Shown piece by piece: positions 7,723 through 15,873 of a stretch of DNA of 64,000 nucleotides. The notes beneath the pieces are model-generated. The model was not told the origin of the DNA and ran no database searches. It saw nothing but the letters and a program-made list of their open reading frames with translations. The position numbers and the translations under genes were made by a program. Origin of the DNA: Ilumatobacteraceae bacterium (GTDB lineage: Bacteria; Actinomycetota; Acidimicrobiia; Acidimicrobiales; Ilumatobacteraceae). The stretch's first letter is position 1; each line of letters begins with the position of its first letter. The stretch spans positions 1 through 64,000 of the forward strand of contig JAOBWK010000080.1 of the NCBI GenBank assembly GCA_025463305.1. Direction: 5' to 3'.

Positions 7723-8143
7723 TGGGCGGGCGAGAGGAGTTCGGTGACGAGTGCTCGGACGCGTCGGTCGATCTCGTCGCGGATGGGTCGCACAACGTCG
7801 ATCCCTTGGCCGGCGGGATCGTCGAGTTTCCAGTCGAGGTAGCGCTTTCCGGGGTAGAAGGGGCATTCGTCGCCGTAGCCCATGGTGATGACGACGTCGG
7901 ATGCCTGCACGGCGGCGTCAGTGAGCTTCTTGGGTGTCGCTCCATCGGCGTTGAGGTCGATGCCGAGTTCCTGCATGGCGTCGATGACGGCAGGGTTGAT
8001 GGTGTCGGCGGGTGCCGTACCGGCGGATCGGACGACGATTTTGTCACCGGCGTGGTGAGCAAGAGTGCGGCGGCCATTTGTGAGCGTCCAGCGTTGTGGA
8101 TGCAGACGAACAATACTTCGGGGATGTGGGCGGGTTCAGACAT
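7713..8143 (-). pseudogene. arsC: Second arsC, broken by a one-base deletion
   Basis: The first 28 codons (CIHNAGRSQMAAALL, with an intact C-x5-R loop) read in one frame. The rest, from HHAGDKIVVRSAGTAPAD to the end, reads in another. The two halves align to the intact arsC at 1770-2255 if one base is restored near 8058-8060. The C-terminal half also has MGYGDECP where the intact copy has MGCGDQCP, so one redox cysteine is gone. Either the gene is dead or the assembly has an indel here. It lies 10 bp downstream of the second aquaporin gene in the same order as locus one. Confidence 0.85.
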
Positions 8144-8153
8144 CAGGAGCCTC

Positions 8154-8864
8154 CTAGCCGGGCTGCGGGTAGATGAAGCGGATGAGGGCGTAGGCGAGCA
8201 GCGCGCCGACGAGCTGCATGGCGATGAACATCGGGGCGGACGATGGCTTGATCCCGGCGAAGCTGTCGGAGAGCATGCGGGCGATCGTGACGGCAGGGTT
8301 GGCGAAGCTCGTCGAGGAGGTGAACCAGTAGGCGCCGCCGATCCAGGCGCCGACGGCGAACGGGACGACCGAGGCTCGGCCCGTGCGGACGCAGCCGTGG
8401 ATGACGAGCAGCAGCCCGATCGTGGCGATGACCTCAGACAGCCACAACGCGCCCGAGGATCGGGTGTGTGTGGAGATGTTGATCGGGTCGAGCTCGAACA
8501 TGACGTTCGCGATCACGGACCCGATGCAACCGCCGACCGTTTGAGCGATCACGTAGAGGATGGCGTCGCGGGTGGAGATGGTGCCGAAGAGTCGGTCGAC
8601 CAGGGTGACGACGGGGTTGAAGTGGGAGCCGGACACCGAGCCGAACATCAGGATCAACGCGACGAGCGCACCGGCGGTGGCGAATGCGTTCTCGAGGAGT
8701 TGGATGCCGACGTCGGTGGGGGATAGGCGCGACGCCATGATCCCGGACCCGATCACGGCAACGATCAGCAGGCACGTGCCGACGGTCTCGGCCACAAGCC
8801 GTCGGGCGAGCGCGAGATGGAGTTCGCCGGTCCCGGTTTCGGGAAGGTCGGCGAGTTCGGTCAC
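8154..8864 (-). CDS. Second arsenic-operon aquaporin (AqpS-like)
   Basis: 236-aa major intrinsic protein closely related to the product of 2248-2982, with the half-helix motifs HFNPVVT and SFANPAVT. It keeps a normal ATG start and an intact frame, so it is probably functional although its arsC neighbour is broken. The start overlaps the stop of the ArsR-ArsC fusion gene as ATGA, so the two are co-translated. It should pass arsenite produced by the fusion reductase out of the cell. Confidence 0.9.
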   Translation of the reverse strand: MTELADLPETGTGELHLALARRLVAETVGTCLLIVAVIGSGIMASRLSPTDVGIQLLENAFATAGALVALILMFGSVSGSHFNPVVTLVDRLFGTISTRDAILYVIAQTVGGCIGSVIANVMFELDPINISTHTRSSGALWLSEVIATIGLLLVIHGCVRTGRASVVPFAVGAWIGGAYWFTSSTSFANPAVTIARMLSDSFAGIKPSSAPMFIAMQLVGALLAYALIRFIYPQPG

Positions 8865-9523
8865 GATGCCACCCGTCCAGCGAATGCTGAGATCCGTTGA
8901 TCGAGTTCGTGGATGGCATCGTCGAATGCGACCTTGGTGTTGACCGCAACCGGGTCAGGGATCGACCAGTGCAGCCACGAAGCTGGTGGTTCGAGTTCCT
9001 CGTGGGCCTGGTCGCAAACGGTGACGACGAGGTCCGGCATCGCCGCTATTTCGTCGAGTCGGCGGGGTCGGGTGTCCGCGAGGGTGAGCTGCGCTCGGCT
9101 GGCTGCCTTGAGGGCTCCAGGGTGGATCCGCGCGGCAGGATGTGTGCCGGCAGACAAGGCGGGTTGCCCGGTTCGTTCGATCCACAGCGCTGCGGCCAGC
9201 TGCGACCGGGCCGAGTTCTGTGTACAGACGAACAGAGCCGGCGTCGCGTTCGGCAGGTGGACTGGCGAGACCGACGCGAACGGCTCGGGCTCGAGGTGGA
9301 CGTAGCGGCGACGACCGTCGCCAGAGGAACGGTGGCGGGTGATCAGTCCGACGCGCTCCAGGATGTCGAGGTGGTGAGCGAGCAGGTTCGACGGCAGCCC
9401 AACAATCGTCTGCAGCTCCATCGGCGCCCGATCGGCCCGCGACAGCTCATCGACGATCGCGAGCCTGATCGGGTCCCCGAGAGCGGCGAATCGCTCGGCG
9501 CGTGTCACGAGATGTTCGTCCAT
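8861..9523 (-). CDS. ArsR-ArsC fusion: repressor domain plus arsenate reductase domain
   Basis: 220 aa. Residues 1-90 are a winged-helix ArsR domain (RFAALGDPIRLAIVDEL, then SNLLAHHLDILERVGLI). Residues about 96-215 are a low-molecular-weight phosphatase/ArsC domain with FVCTQNSARSQLAAALW (C-x5-R) and the acid region SIPDPV. ArsR-ArsC fusions are known in actinobacteria. The regulator half lacks an obvious ELCVCD-type cysteine site, so its ligand may be sensed through the reductase half, or not at all. It heads a leftward operon with the second aquaporin. A palindrome at 9538-9557 lies just upstream of its start. Confidence 0.9.
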   Translation of the reverse strand: MDEHLVTRAERFAALGDPIRLAIVDELSRADRAPMELQTIVGLPSNLLAHHLDILERVGLITRHRSSGDGRRRYVHLEPEPFASVSPVHLPNATPALFVCTQNSARSQLAAALWIERTGQPALSAGTHPAARIHPGALKAASRAQLTLADTRPRRLDEIAAMPDLVVTVCDQAHEELEPPASWLHWSIPDPVAVNTKVAFDDAIHELDQRISAFAGRVAS

Positions 9524-9537
9524 GCAGTCACTGTGGT

Positions 9538-9557
9538 GACTCGATGGTCATTGAGTC
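9538..9557. promoter_or_regulatory. Palindromic operator upstream of the ArsR-ArsC fusion gene
   Basis: GACTCGAT and ATTGAGTC form an 8-bp inverted repeat with one mismatch around GGTC, 14 bp upstream of the fusion gene's start. A further TTGAGT half site follows at 9566-9571. Autoregulation by the fusion protein is the simple reading; binding is not shown. Confidence 0.45.
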
Positions 9558-9626
9558 AAGAACAGTTGAGTGAACTTCGGGTGAATGCCGGCGGATGACC
9601 CGCCGGCACCCATCATTCGATGTAGG

Positions 9627-10037
9627 TCAGCAGCACTGCGACGTGGACACCGGAACAGTCTCGAGCACCGGCTCAGCACCGTCGGCCCAGCCGCTGGCCT
9701 TGTCGGTGATCCCGCACGCCATCGCTGGCGCGTCGCCCTTGACGTAGTAGATCTCCCAATCGTTCTCCGGGCCCTTGAGCCAAGTCTTGTGCTGGACGGC
9801 GAAGCAACACGACACGTCTTCCTGGATCTCCTGCTCCATGCCGAAATCGTTCGCGCGAGCGACCATCGCGGCGACCGCGTCGACGTCTTCGACTTCGACG
9901 CCGATGTGGTTGAGCGAGCCGGGCTCGCCCATGCCGGTGAACAAGATCAGCTTGAGCGGCGGATCGGCGATCGCGAAGTTGGCGTGGCCCTCGCGGATCT
10001 TGGCGGGCTCGGTTCCGAACAGCTTCGTGTAGAACGC
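9627..10037 (-). pseudogene. arsI: Second arsI, missing its first ~17 codons
   Basis: The frame aligns with ArsI from AFYTKLF (residue 18 of the intact copy) to the end, including LNHIGVEV, the EDVSCCFAV thiol pair and a terminal QCC. The start codon, the first 17 residues and the promoter are absent, because the frame runs straight into a truncated arsR on the opposite strand at about 10038-10046. An internal ATG could still give a 105-residue product, but that would lack the first beta-alpha unit. Confidence 0.85.
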
Positions 10038-10045
10038 GGTGGACC

Positions 10046-10323
10046 GCCGACGACGAGGTGTGCGCGTGCGATCTCACCGAGGTCTCCGGCCGTGCGCAAC
10101 CGCCGGTCAGCCACCACATGAAGATACTGTTCGACGCTGGCCTCGTGACGCGCGAGAAGCGCGGCCTGTGGGCCTGGTACCGAGCAGTCCCACAACGGCT
10201 CGACGCTTACGAGCCGTGCTCGCTGAAGACCATCGCGCTCCGTGTGATGACCGTGGATGACGGGCCGAGTGTCGCCACGATCTACGCCGAGGGCATCGCC
10301 ACTCGGAACGCAATGTCCGAGAC
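10046..10323 (+). pseudogene. Truncated arsR fused to a truncated arsN
   Basis: Starts at ADDEVCACDLTEV, equivalent to residue 53 of the intact ArsR, and continues through HHMKILFDAGLV to PQRLDA. The normal stop is lost. The frame then passes through an unrelated stretch into VATIYAEGIATRNAMSET, which matches the first part of ArsN (IYEAGIATGNATFET), and homology ends near 10323. Together with the headless arsI copy this shows that one deletion removed both 5' ends and the shared promoter. Confidence 0.8.
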
Positions 10324-10377
10324 GTGCGGGCATGGCATACATGGATGCCGCCGTCGTCAAGCCGGGCTGGGCGAAGC

Positions 10378-10803
10378 TCACGTGACCGGCCATGCCAGTC
10401 CGCAACGCTCGGCCGCACCCTCGAGCGCCTCGACCAGCCGATCGGTCGAGCCGGCGCACGCCTCGAGCTGGTCTGCGTCGAGAAGCACGACATGTTCGGC
10501 GTCAGTCTCAGCGACGATGACAGGCGCGTTCCCGTTGGCGGCGGCGCGGACCTTGGCTGGCTGATCGTCACGGTGAAAAGTGTCGATGGGCACCGGTATC
10601 CCCGCCCGGCATGTCTTCCATTCGGGGCGTTGGCGCAGAGCGCCATGCGTGATGTCACACAACGAGCAGTGCCGACGACCGAGACGGGCACCAACCCAGT
10701 AGGAAAGCTCTCCGCGCAGGCTGCTGTCGGCGTCGTAGACGCCGATGAGACGCACGATCGGCTGATTCGGTCGCGCGTCGCGTGGCTTCATTCGTAACAG
10801 CAT
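10378..10803 (-). CDS. Conserved protein of unknown function with HCSLCDITHG motif
   Basis: 141 aa from the ATG at 10803 (a second ATG at 10791 is equally possible). The protein begins with a strand-rich RLIGVYDADSSLRGELSYW block followed by GRRHCSLCDITHG, where His and two Cys could bind a metal. I recognise this as a recurring small actinobacterial protein, but no function is known to me. It follows the arsN remnant and is divergent from the CDF transporter gene. No membrane segment or signal is seen. Confidence 0.7.
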   Translation of the reverse strand: MLLRMKPRDARPNQPIVRLIGVYDADSSLRGELSYWVGARLGRRHCSLCDITHGALRQRPEWKTCRAGIPVPIDTFHRDDQPAKVRAAANGNAPVIVAETDAEHVVLLDADQLEACAGSTDRLVEALEGAAERCGLAWPVT

Positions 10804-10883
10804 CGCGCCTCGGCGACGGGCGGCGTCATCAAGTGGCCCGCATTCAGTGTCGCGTGTTCGCGAACGGCTGGCACGATGTCGGG

Positions 10884-11498
10884 GTGAACCGGCGGGCACA
10901 GTTCTCAGGCGACGCGAAGTTGGTTCGTGCCGGGGTGTTGTTGGAGAGTGCCACGTTGGGTTGGAACATCGTGGGAGTCGTCGTGCTCGCCATCAGCGCA
11001 ACTCGTGCTTCGTCCGTGGCCTTGGCGGGGTTTGGGTTCGACAGTCTGATCGAGATCGGTGCGAGCACGGTCGTGTTGTGGGAACTATCCGGCACTGGTG
11101 AGCAACGCCAACGCCGGGCGCTGCGCCTGATCGCGGGGGCGTTCGTGGCGTTAGCGATCTACTTGTTGATCCAGTCGGGCATTGCGTTGATCGCCGGTCA
11201 CCACGCCACGCGAAGCATGCTCGGCATCGTGTGGACCGCGACGACCGCAGCGGTGATGTTCGCGCTGGCCGCGGGGAAGTCGACGACGGGTCGGGCGAGC
11301 GGCAACCCGGTGTTGATCACTGAGGGCAAGGTCACCTTCATCGATGGGGTGCTCGCGTGTGCGGTGTTGTCAGGAATCTTGCTGAACGTTGCGCTCGGCT
11401 GGTGGTGGGCGGATCCCGTTGCCGGGTTGGTGATCGTCTACTACGCCATACGAGAGGCACACCACATCTTCACGACCACGGCCACCGACGGCGGCTGA
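10884..11498 (+). CDS. Cation diffusion facilitator (CDF) family transporter
   Basis: 204-aa membrane protein with about five to six hydrophobic segments. The first has the GFDSLIEIG block with an Asp used as a metal ligand in this family, and the last has WWWADPVAGLVIVYYA with the second Asp-containing site. This family exports divalent metals by proton antiport. The usual long cytoplasmic C-terminal domain is missing, so it is a short form. The GTG at 10884 is chosen because longer forms would overlap the divergent gene and add a non-hydrophobic, unlikely N-terminus. Its place beside arsenic genes suggests a metal-resistance role. Confidence 0.82.
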   Translation: MNRRAQFSGDAKLVRAGVLLESATLGWNIVGVVVLAISATRASSVALAGFGFDSLIEIGASTVVLWELSGTGEQRQRRALRLIAGAFVALAIYLLIQSGIALIAGHHATRSMLGIVWTATTAAVMFALAAGKSTTGRASGNPVLITEGKVTFIDGVLACAVLSGILLNVALGWWWADPVAGLVIVYYAIREAHHIFTTTATDGG

Positions 11499-11590
11499 CG
11501 TTGCGGGGATGTTCTTGGTGGAGGCGGGGGTGTGTGTGCCTGCCAGGATGCATGAGTTCAGGCTTGCTCGCTGGCCGTCCGGCGGCGGTT

Positions 11591-11626
11591 CGCCGAGCCG
11601 CCCGCCGGGGTGCGGGCGGCTCGGCG
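11591..11626. terminator. Bidirectional terminator, perfect 15-bp stem
   Basis: Arms 11591-11605 and 11612-11626 are perfect complements, very G/C rich, around a CGGGGT loop. It lies between the convergent CDF transporter gene and the channel gene and ends 7 bp from the latter's stop. Confidence 0.8.
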
Positions 11627-11632
11627 CATCGG

Positions 11633-12400
11633 TCAGTCGTTCGGTTGGTTCTGGATGGTCTTGGCTTGAGCGATCCTGGTTTGGGCCCGGCTTTGGATGC
11701 GATCCTTCGCTCCCTGGCTGGCTTGTTGGATCTTGGGCTTCTCTTCGTCGTACTTGGCGAGGACGTTGGTCCACCGCTCCCGCATCGGGAGGATGCCGCC
11801 GCCTCCGATCGCGATGACGGCGGAGCCGACGATGATCGCAAGCAGCGCGTAGAAGAGACCGGTGACGATCTGCGGAGCGATCAGCAGTTCGTTCAAGGCC
11901 GCGAACGTGCCGATGACGAGAATCGCCGCACCCGCTGCGGTGCCGAGTGTCCTGCCGTAGCTGAGACCACTGAGGCTGGCATCGACGAGCTCGCGGACCG
12001 CGGCACCGATTGCGCTGGCGATCACGATGATGATGATCGCGACGAGGACTCGTGGGATGTAAGCGATGACGCTGCGGAGGAGGTCGCTGATCGGGTTCTT
12101 CCCGAACACACCGAAGGCCATCTGCAGCACGAGCAGGAAGAGCCCGTAGAAGATGAGCTTGGCGACGATGTCGGATGCATCGAACTTCGACTTCGCGAGC
12201 GCGGATTTCACGCCGCCTCGCTCGACGGCCTTGTCGAAGCCGACCTTGTCGAGGATCGCGTTCAGGGCTTTGCTGATCGCCTTGGCGACGATGTAGCCGA
12301 GGATCAGCACGATCAGGAACCCGATCAGCCTGGGCACGAAGCTGGCGACGTCGTTCCAGGCCTTCTGGATGCCGTCACTCCATTCGATCTTGGCGATCAT
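11633..12400 (-). CDS. Small mechanosensitive-channel-like membrane protein (conserved TM-helix family)
   Basis: 255 aa. Starts with a short amphipathic stretch, then several hydrophobic segments: PRLIGFLIVLILGYIVAK, AKLIFYGLFLLVLQMAFGVF, RVLVAIIIIVIASAIGAA and further C-terminal ones. A glycine-rich IAIGGGGILPMRERW loop and a charged coil-like tail follow. The layout matches the CmpX-type conserved TM-helix proteins related to MscS but lacking the large cytoplasmic cage. Its ATG overlaps the stop of the PRC-barrel gene as ATGA. It is the last gene of a three-gene operon that looks like an envelope or osmotic stress unit. Confidence 0.85.
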   Translation of the reverse strand: MIAKIEWSDGIQKAWNDVASFVPRLIGFLIVLILGYIVAKAISKALNAILDKVGFDKAVERGGVKSALAKSKFDASDIVAKLIFYGLFLLVLQMAFGVFGKNPISDLLRSVIAYIPRVLVAIIIIVIASAIGAAVRELVDASLSGLSYGRTLGTAAGAAILVIGTFAALNELLIAPQIVTGLFYALLAIIVGSAVIAIGGGGILPMRERWTNVLAKYDEEKPKIQQASQGAKDRIQSRAQTRIAQAKTIQNQPND

Positions 12401-13158
12401 CGGGCGTCACCGAGGCCACGGTCATCGACGTCGCCTTCGACGCCGATGCGCTCCTTGCGGACCGTTTCATCGACGGGCACTTGCTCGGTCTCGGTCTCGG
12501 TCTCGAGACCGACACGCTCCTTCGCGACGACGTGCTTGCTGACGTCGACGACTTCTTTGGAGAGCACGATCTCCTCTTCGCCTTCGACGAAATCGCCGGC
12601 GCTGTCCGTGCCGGTCGCGGGTTCGCGCACGACGCGGGCCATCTGGCGTTGCACCGGCACGGTCAGGTTGACGTTCTCGGTCTCGACCCACTTGCGGAGC
12701 TTGACGCGTCCGGCTTCCTCGCTGTGCTTGTTGACCGAGAGCTCTTCTTCGGATCGCACCATCGAAGCCGCATCGCTCGTCCCGTTGGCCGGGGTGGCCG
12801 GCACGGGCGGGGGCAGGGTCGCGGCGGTGTCTCGGTAGGTGCGTCCGTAGTGGTTGTAGAGGGCGCGCTCTTCTTCTTCGGAGAGCTGCCCGTCCGCTTC
12901 GGCGTGCGGGGCGTCCTTGATCAGTGCCTTGTCGTAGGGGACGACGACGTTGCCGTCGGTGTCGAACCCGACGCCTTCGATCGGCACGAAACTGACTCGG
13001 GTGCCGAACATGCCGGTGGTGACCGCGAGCCACTCCGGCTTGCGGGTGTCGGTGTCCAGGTACAGGTCGAACACGGTGCCGACCTTGTCGCCTTGCGGGT
13101 CGACGAGGGTGCGGCCGGTGAAGTCGCCTGCGGTTGCTTGGGTGTTGTCGGTGGTCAT
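12397..13158 (-). CDS. PRC-barrel and DUF2382 domain protein
   Basis: 253 aa. Residues about 10-90 form a PRC-barrel (GRTLVDPQGDKVGTVFDLYL, then PEWLAVTTGMFG). Residues about 150-245 form a DUF2382 domain (EEELSVNKHSEEAGRVKLRK and repeated E-x-V-x-V strands). This pairing is common in actinobacterial and cyanobacterial stress proteins; the mechanism is unknown. The frame is open upstream for 84 codons, but that part is Arg/His/Gln-rich shadow of the next gene. The ATG at 13158 overlaps that gene's stop as ATGA. Confidence 0.88.
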   Translation of the reverse strand: MTTDNTQATAGDFTGRTLVDPQGDKVGTVFDLYLDTDTRKPEWLAVTTGMFGTRVSFVPIEGVGFDTDGNVVVPYDKALIKDAPHAEADGQLSEEEERALYNHYGRTYRDTAATLPPPVPATPANGTSDAASMVRSEEELSVNKHSEEAGRVKLRKWVETENVNLTVPVQRQMARVVREPATGTDSAGDFVEGEEEIVLSKEVVDVSKHVVAKERVGLETETETEQVPVDETVRKERIGVEGDVDDRGLGDAR

Positions 13159-13415
13159 GCTGCTGCTCCTGTTGTGATGAGAGCGGTGCTCTCGTTGTTG
13201 GTTGGTGGTGGGTAAATGACGGTTGCGGGTGAGCTGTCGTTGTTGATGTCGAGGCCTGGCTTGTCGTTGGTGTCGTTGATGTTGAGCGCCCACAGCAAGC
13301 CGGCTGCGATGATGACGATCAGCAGCAGCCCGGCAATCCAGGGCACCCATCCCAGGCCGTGTTTGGTCCGTCCTGTTGCGCTGTGGGCGGCAACGAGCTT
13401 CGTTGGCCATGGCAA
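13155..13415 (-). CDS. Small single-pass membrane protein
   Basis: About 86 aa with one strong hydrophobic helix (IAGLLLIVIIAAGLLWAL) and a polar outer tail rich in Asn, Asp and Pro. No family recognised. The start is uncertain: a TTG at 13415 follows a GAGAGG site, and a GTG at 13466 is the upstream option. An ATG closer to that site belongs to a different, non-coding-looking frame. First gene of the operon with the PRC-barrel and channel genes, all joined by ATGA overlaps, and divergent from the sigma factor gene, which may control it. Confidence 0.65.
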   Translation of the reverse strand: MPWPTKLVAAHSATGRTKHGLGWVPWIAGLLLIVIIAAGLLWALNINDTNDKPGLDINNDSSPATVIYPPPTNNESTALITTGAAA

Positions 13416-13535
13416 GGTTCCTCTCGATCGGTGCCGATGTGTGCGCTGCTCCTGCTGCGCTGGCACATGAAGAAACGCTTCCGGGCTTGTCGCGTCACGT
13501 GTTTATGTCTCGGCGACGTGGGGCAGCGGTTGGCG

Positions 13536-14780
13536 ATGGCGGCCGATGAAAAGGCCCTGACTTCGCTCTCCTCGGTGATTCGGCGCACGCTGCTGGCGAG
13601 AACGACGGACCACGACCTCGTCGAGGACCTGACGCAGGAGACGCTGGTCCGGGTCGCGGCGGCACAAGCCCGCCTCGAGGGCGACATGCTGCGCGCGTAT
13701 GCGATCGTGACCGCCCGCAACACGCTGAACGACCACCTTCGTCAGAGCTCGATCGGCCGGCGTCACCTTCATCGCCTCGTCGAGTACCGCAGCCTCGACG
13801 GCCCAGAAGCATTGACCTTGGAACGCGAAGAGACTGACGCCCTCGCCTCGGCGCTCGACAAACTCGACCCTCGCGACCGCCAACTGCTCGTCGAGCACGA
13901 AGCCGAGGGCGCCACACTGGACGAACTCGCAGCCAGACACGGAACCACCTCGAGAGCTGTCTCGATGCGGCTGTCCCGGGCCCGAGCCGTGCTCCGAGTC
14001 GAGTTCGTGGTCGCGTATCGCCGGATCCGCCGTCTACCGGTGCAATGCCGCAACAACTTGGTCGCCCTGTCTGCTGGTGACTCCCGCCGGCAGACCGAAC
14101 TCGGCGCAGCAGACCATCTGCTCCATTGCGCGACCTGTGCCGAGCTGTCGCACCCTGTCGCGGCACGTCGGCGAGGTATCGCCGCAATGATCCTCGTCCC
14201 GGCCACGACAATCCGACGGTTCATCGTAAGGCTGCGCCGCAGCCACGTCACTCAAGCCGTTGCTGCCACCGTGGCAGTGGTTGCAGCGACGATTGCGTTT
14301 CTGGCGCTGCGGCCGAGCACGCATGCACCGACAGCTCACCAACCGGCACATGTCGTCAGCACACAAGCGACCCGCGCCATTGCAGCGCCGGCGCCCGCCC
14401 CCGGGTCGACGGCGCACTCCACGCAGCTGGCGCCCGTCACGAATGCTGATCGATGCGCAGGCGCCGCAGGTGCCGCTGTCATCGACGCGAACGCAGACTC
14501 ATGCCCGTTCGAGATCGCCCACGCCAGAGTGACCACCGTGCCAGCCGACGAGGGCTTCTGGATCACTGCACCTGACGGCCAACCAGCTTGGGTCAGCCTG
14601 ATCGGAACCGGAGAGTCACCAGCCCACATCGTTGCCGGGGACGTCGTTGATCTGACCGGCGTCATCCGGGCGAACACACCACAAACGACAGCGCCCATAC
14701 CCGCTGATCAACTCGCCCAAGTGAATGCCCGGACGGCACACCTCGAGGTGAACTTCGACGCCGTGGTCATCGACAGATGA
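13536..14780 (+). CDS. ECF sigma factor fused to an anti-sigma zinc motif, membrane helix and extracytoplasmic domain
   Basis: 414 aa in one frame. Residues 1-80 are sigma region 2 (DLVEDLTQETLVRVA). Residues about 105-160 are region 4 (LDKLDPRDRQLLVEHE, then RAVSMRLSRARAVL). At about residue 192 comes ADHLLHCATC, an exact H-x3-C-x2-C zinc-binding anti-sigma motif. One membrane helix follows (QAVAATVAVVAATIAFLAL), then a Thr/Ala/Pro linker and a roughly 110-residue outer domain with strands. So sigma factor, its restrainer and a sensor are one chain. Release would need proteolysis or a conformational change. An in-frame GTG at 13518 and an ATG at 13467 are other starts. The divergent stress operon is the likely target. 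Confidence 0.85.
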   Translation: MAADEKALTSLSSVIRRTLLARTTDHDLVEDLTQETLVRVAAAQARLEGDMLRAYAIVTARNTLNDHLRQSSIGRRHLHRLVEYRSLDGPEALTLEREETDALASALDKLDPRDRQLLVEHEAEGATLDELAARHGTTSRAVSMRLSRARAVLRVEFVVAYRRIRRLPVQCRNNLVALSAGDSRRQTELGAADHLLHCATCAELSHPVAARRRGIAAMILVPATTIRRFIVRLRRSHVTQAVAATVAVVAATIAFLALRPSTHAPTAHQPAHVVSTQATRAIAAPAPAPGSTAHSTQLAPVTNADRCAGAAGAAVIDANADSCPFEIAHARVTTVPADEGFWITAPDGQPAWVSLIGTGESPAHIVAGDVVDLTGVIRANTPQTTAPIPADQLAQVNARTAHLEVNFDAVVIDR

Positions 14781-15873
14781 CACATCGTGGCCGTGTGGCT
14801 CTGCCGTGCAGCGACAGGAGCGACGCCGTCACGCGTCGCCGCCCGCGAGCCCGACGGCGTCGTTCGATCCGACACGGCGATATCGGAAGCCGGTGATTCC
14901 GTTCCATGGACGTCATTCGCCTTCACCGCAGTAGGCGAGCGCATCCCGCGCATCTCGACGGCCGCGGGCCGATGGCAGCTGCACTGAAGCGTGAGTGTTG
15001 GAGGAAGCATGTACTGCATCGGTTTTGTCAAGGCGGCACATGGCCGGGCGGGCCCATGCGAGGGCGAAGTCCTTTCAAGGGCGGCACGAAGTCGGAGGAG
15101 GTCAAGGAGGCCGCCGAATGTTGAGCGCAGATTCAGGCAGTCAGCGTCCGCGTACAGCCGCAGGATGGCGCATCCAGAAAGACCGGAGCTATTCCCGCTC
15201 GGCAGATCCAAAGGGCCTTGAAGGGCCGATGGTGAGAGCACGGACGGGTTGCAATTGATGGTTTTGACAAGGCGGTGGAACGGGCGGGAGACAACGTCGT
15301 GGTCCGACTTGCCGCGCCTTGGATTTGGAATCTCGTCAGATGCTCGTGCCGCTAACGGATGTCTGGATCGCCGCCCCGAAGAGAATGTCGACCAATTGGC
15401 TGAACTCACCTTCATTGACTCGGCTGGCAGTCGGGACATTCTGAACAGCGGCCATTTCGCCCAGGCCGCCGGCATCTCATACCGCTGATTCCCAGGCGCT
15501 GCCGAATGTACGGCGAGTTTTCGAACTGACAGGCGTCAGCGGGGCCTTGCGCCTATCGGCTGATCGTCACCCACACAGAGCTGCACACGATGAAGGCTGA
15601 CGACGGGTGGGAGGTGATGCGCCAGCTTCAACCGTCTCGGTATCGGCTGCGCGATCATCAACTTGATCGAGTCTGGTATGTCACAGCGGGTTACCTGCGG
15701 TCGACGGTCGATCACGCGGGTGCCGATGCACGCGTTTCGCTTTCCGCATGACGCGGTACAAGTGGTTCGCGCAGCGAGAGCAGCGTCGCTCGGAGGGCCC
15801 GGCGAGTTCAGCGATCACCGCTGCGAGCGTGCCGGCGTGTCGTACCAGTTGTTGCAGAGCCCGGAGGAATGAG
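14781..15873. other. Stretch without an intact gene; degraded regulatory remnants
   Basis: No frame here has a convincing start, site and domain. Near 15398-15450 the text LAELTFIDSAG is the core of a STAS anti-sigma antagonist, and in another frame around 15290 DNVVVRLAA resembles its first strand. Near 15737-15790 FRFPHDAVQVVRAARAA resembles the first helix of an RsbW-type HATPase. GGTTTTGTCAAGGCGG (15021) and GGTTTTGACAAGGCGG (15259) are near-identical direct repeats. I read the stretch as a decayed partner-switching module, with low certainty. Confidence 0.35.

Noticed and set aside
14708..15475. 255-codon minus-strand gene
   Set aside because: Composition is random-looking, its end overlaps the sigma gene, it has no ribosome site, and plus-strand STAS-like remnants run through it.
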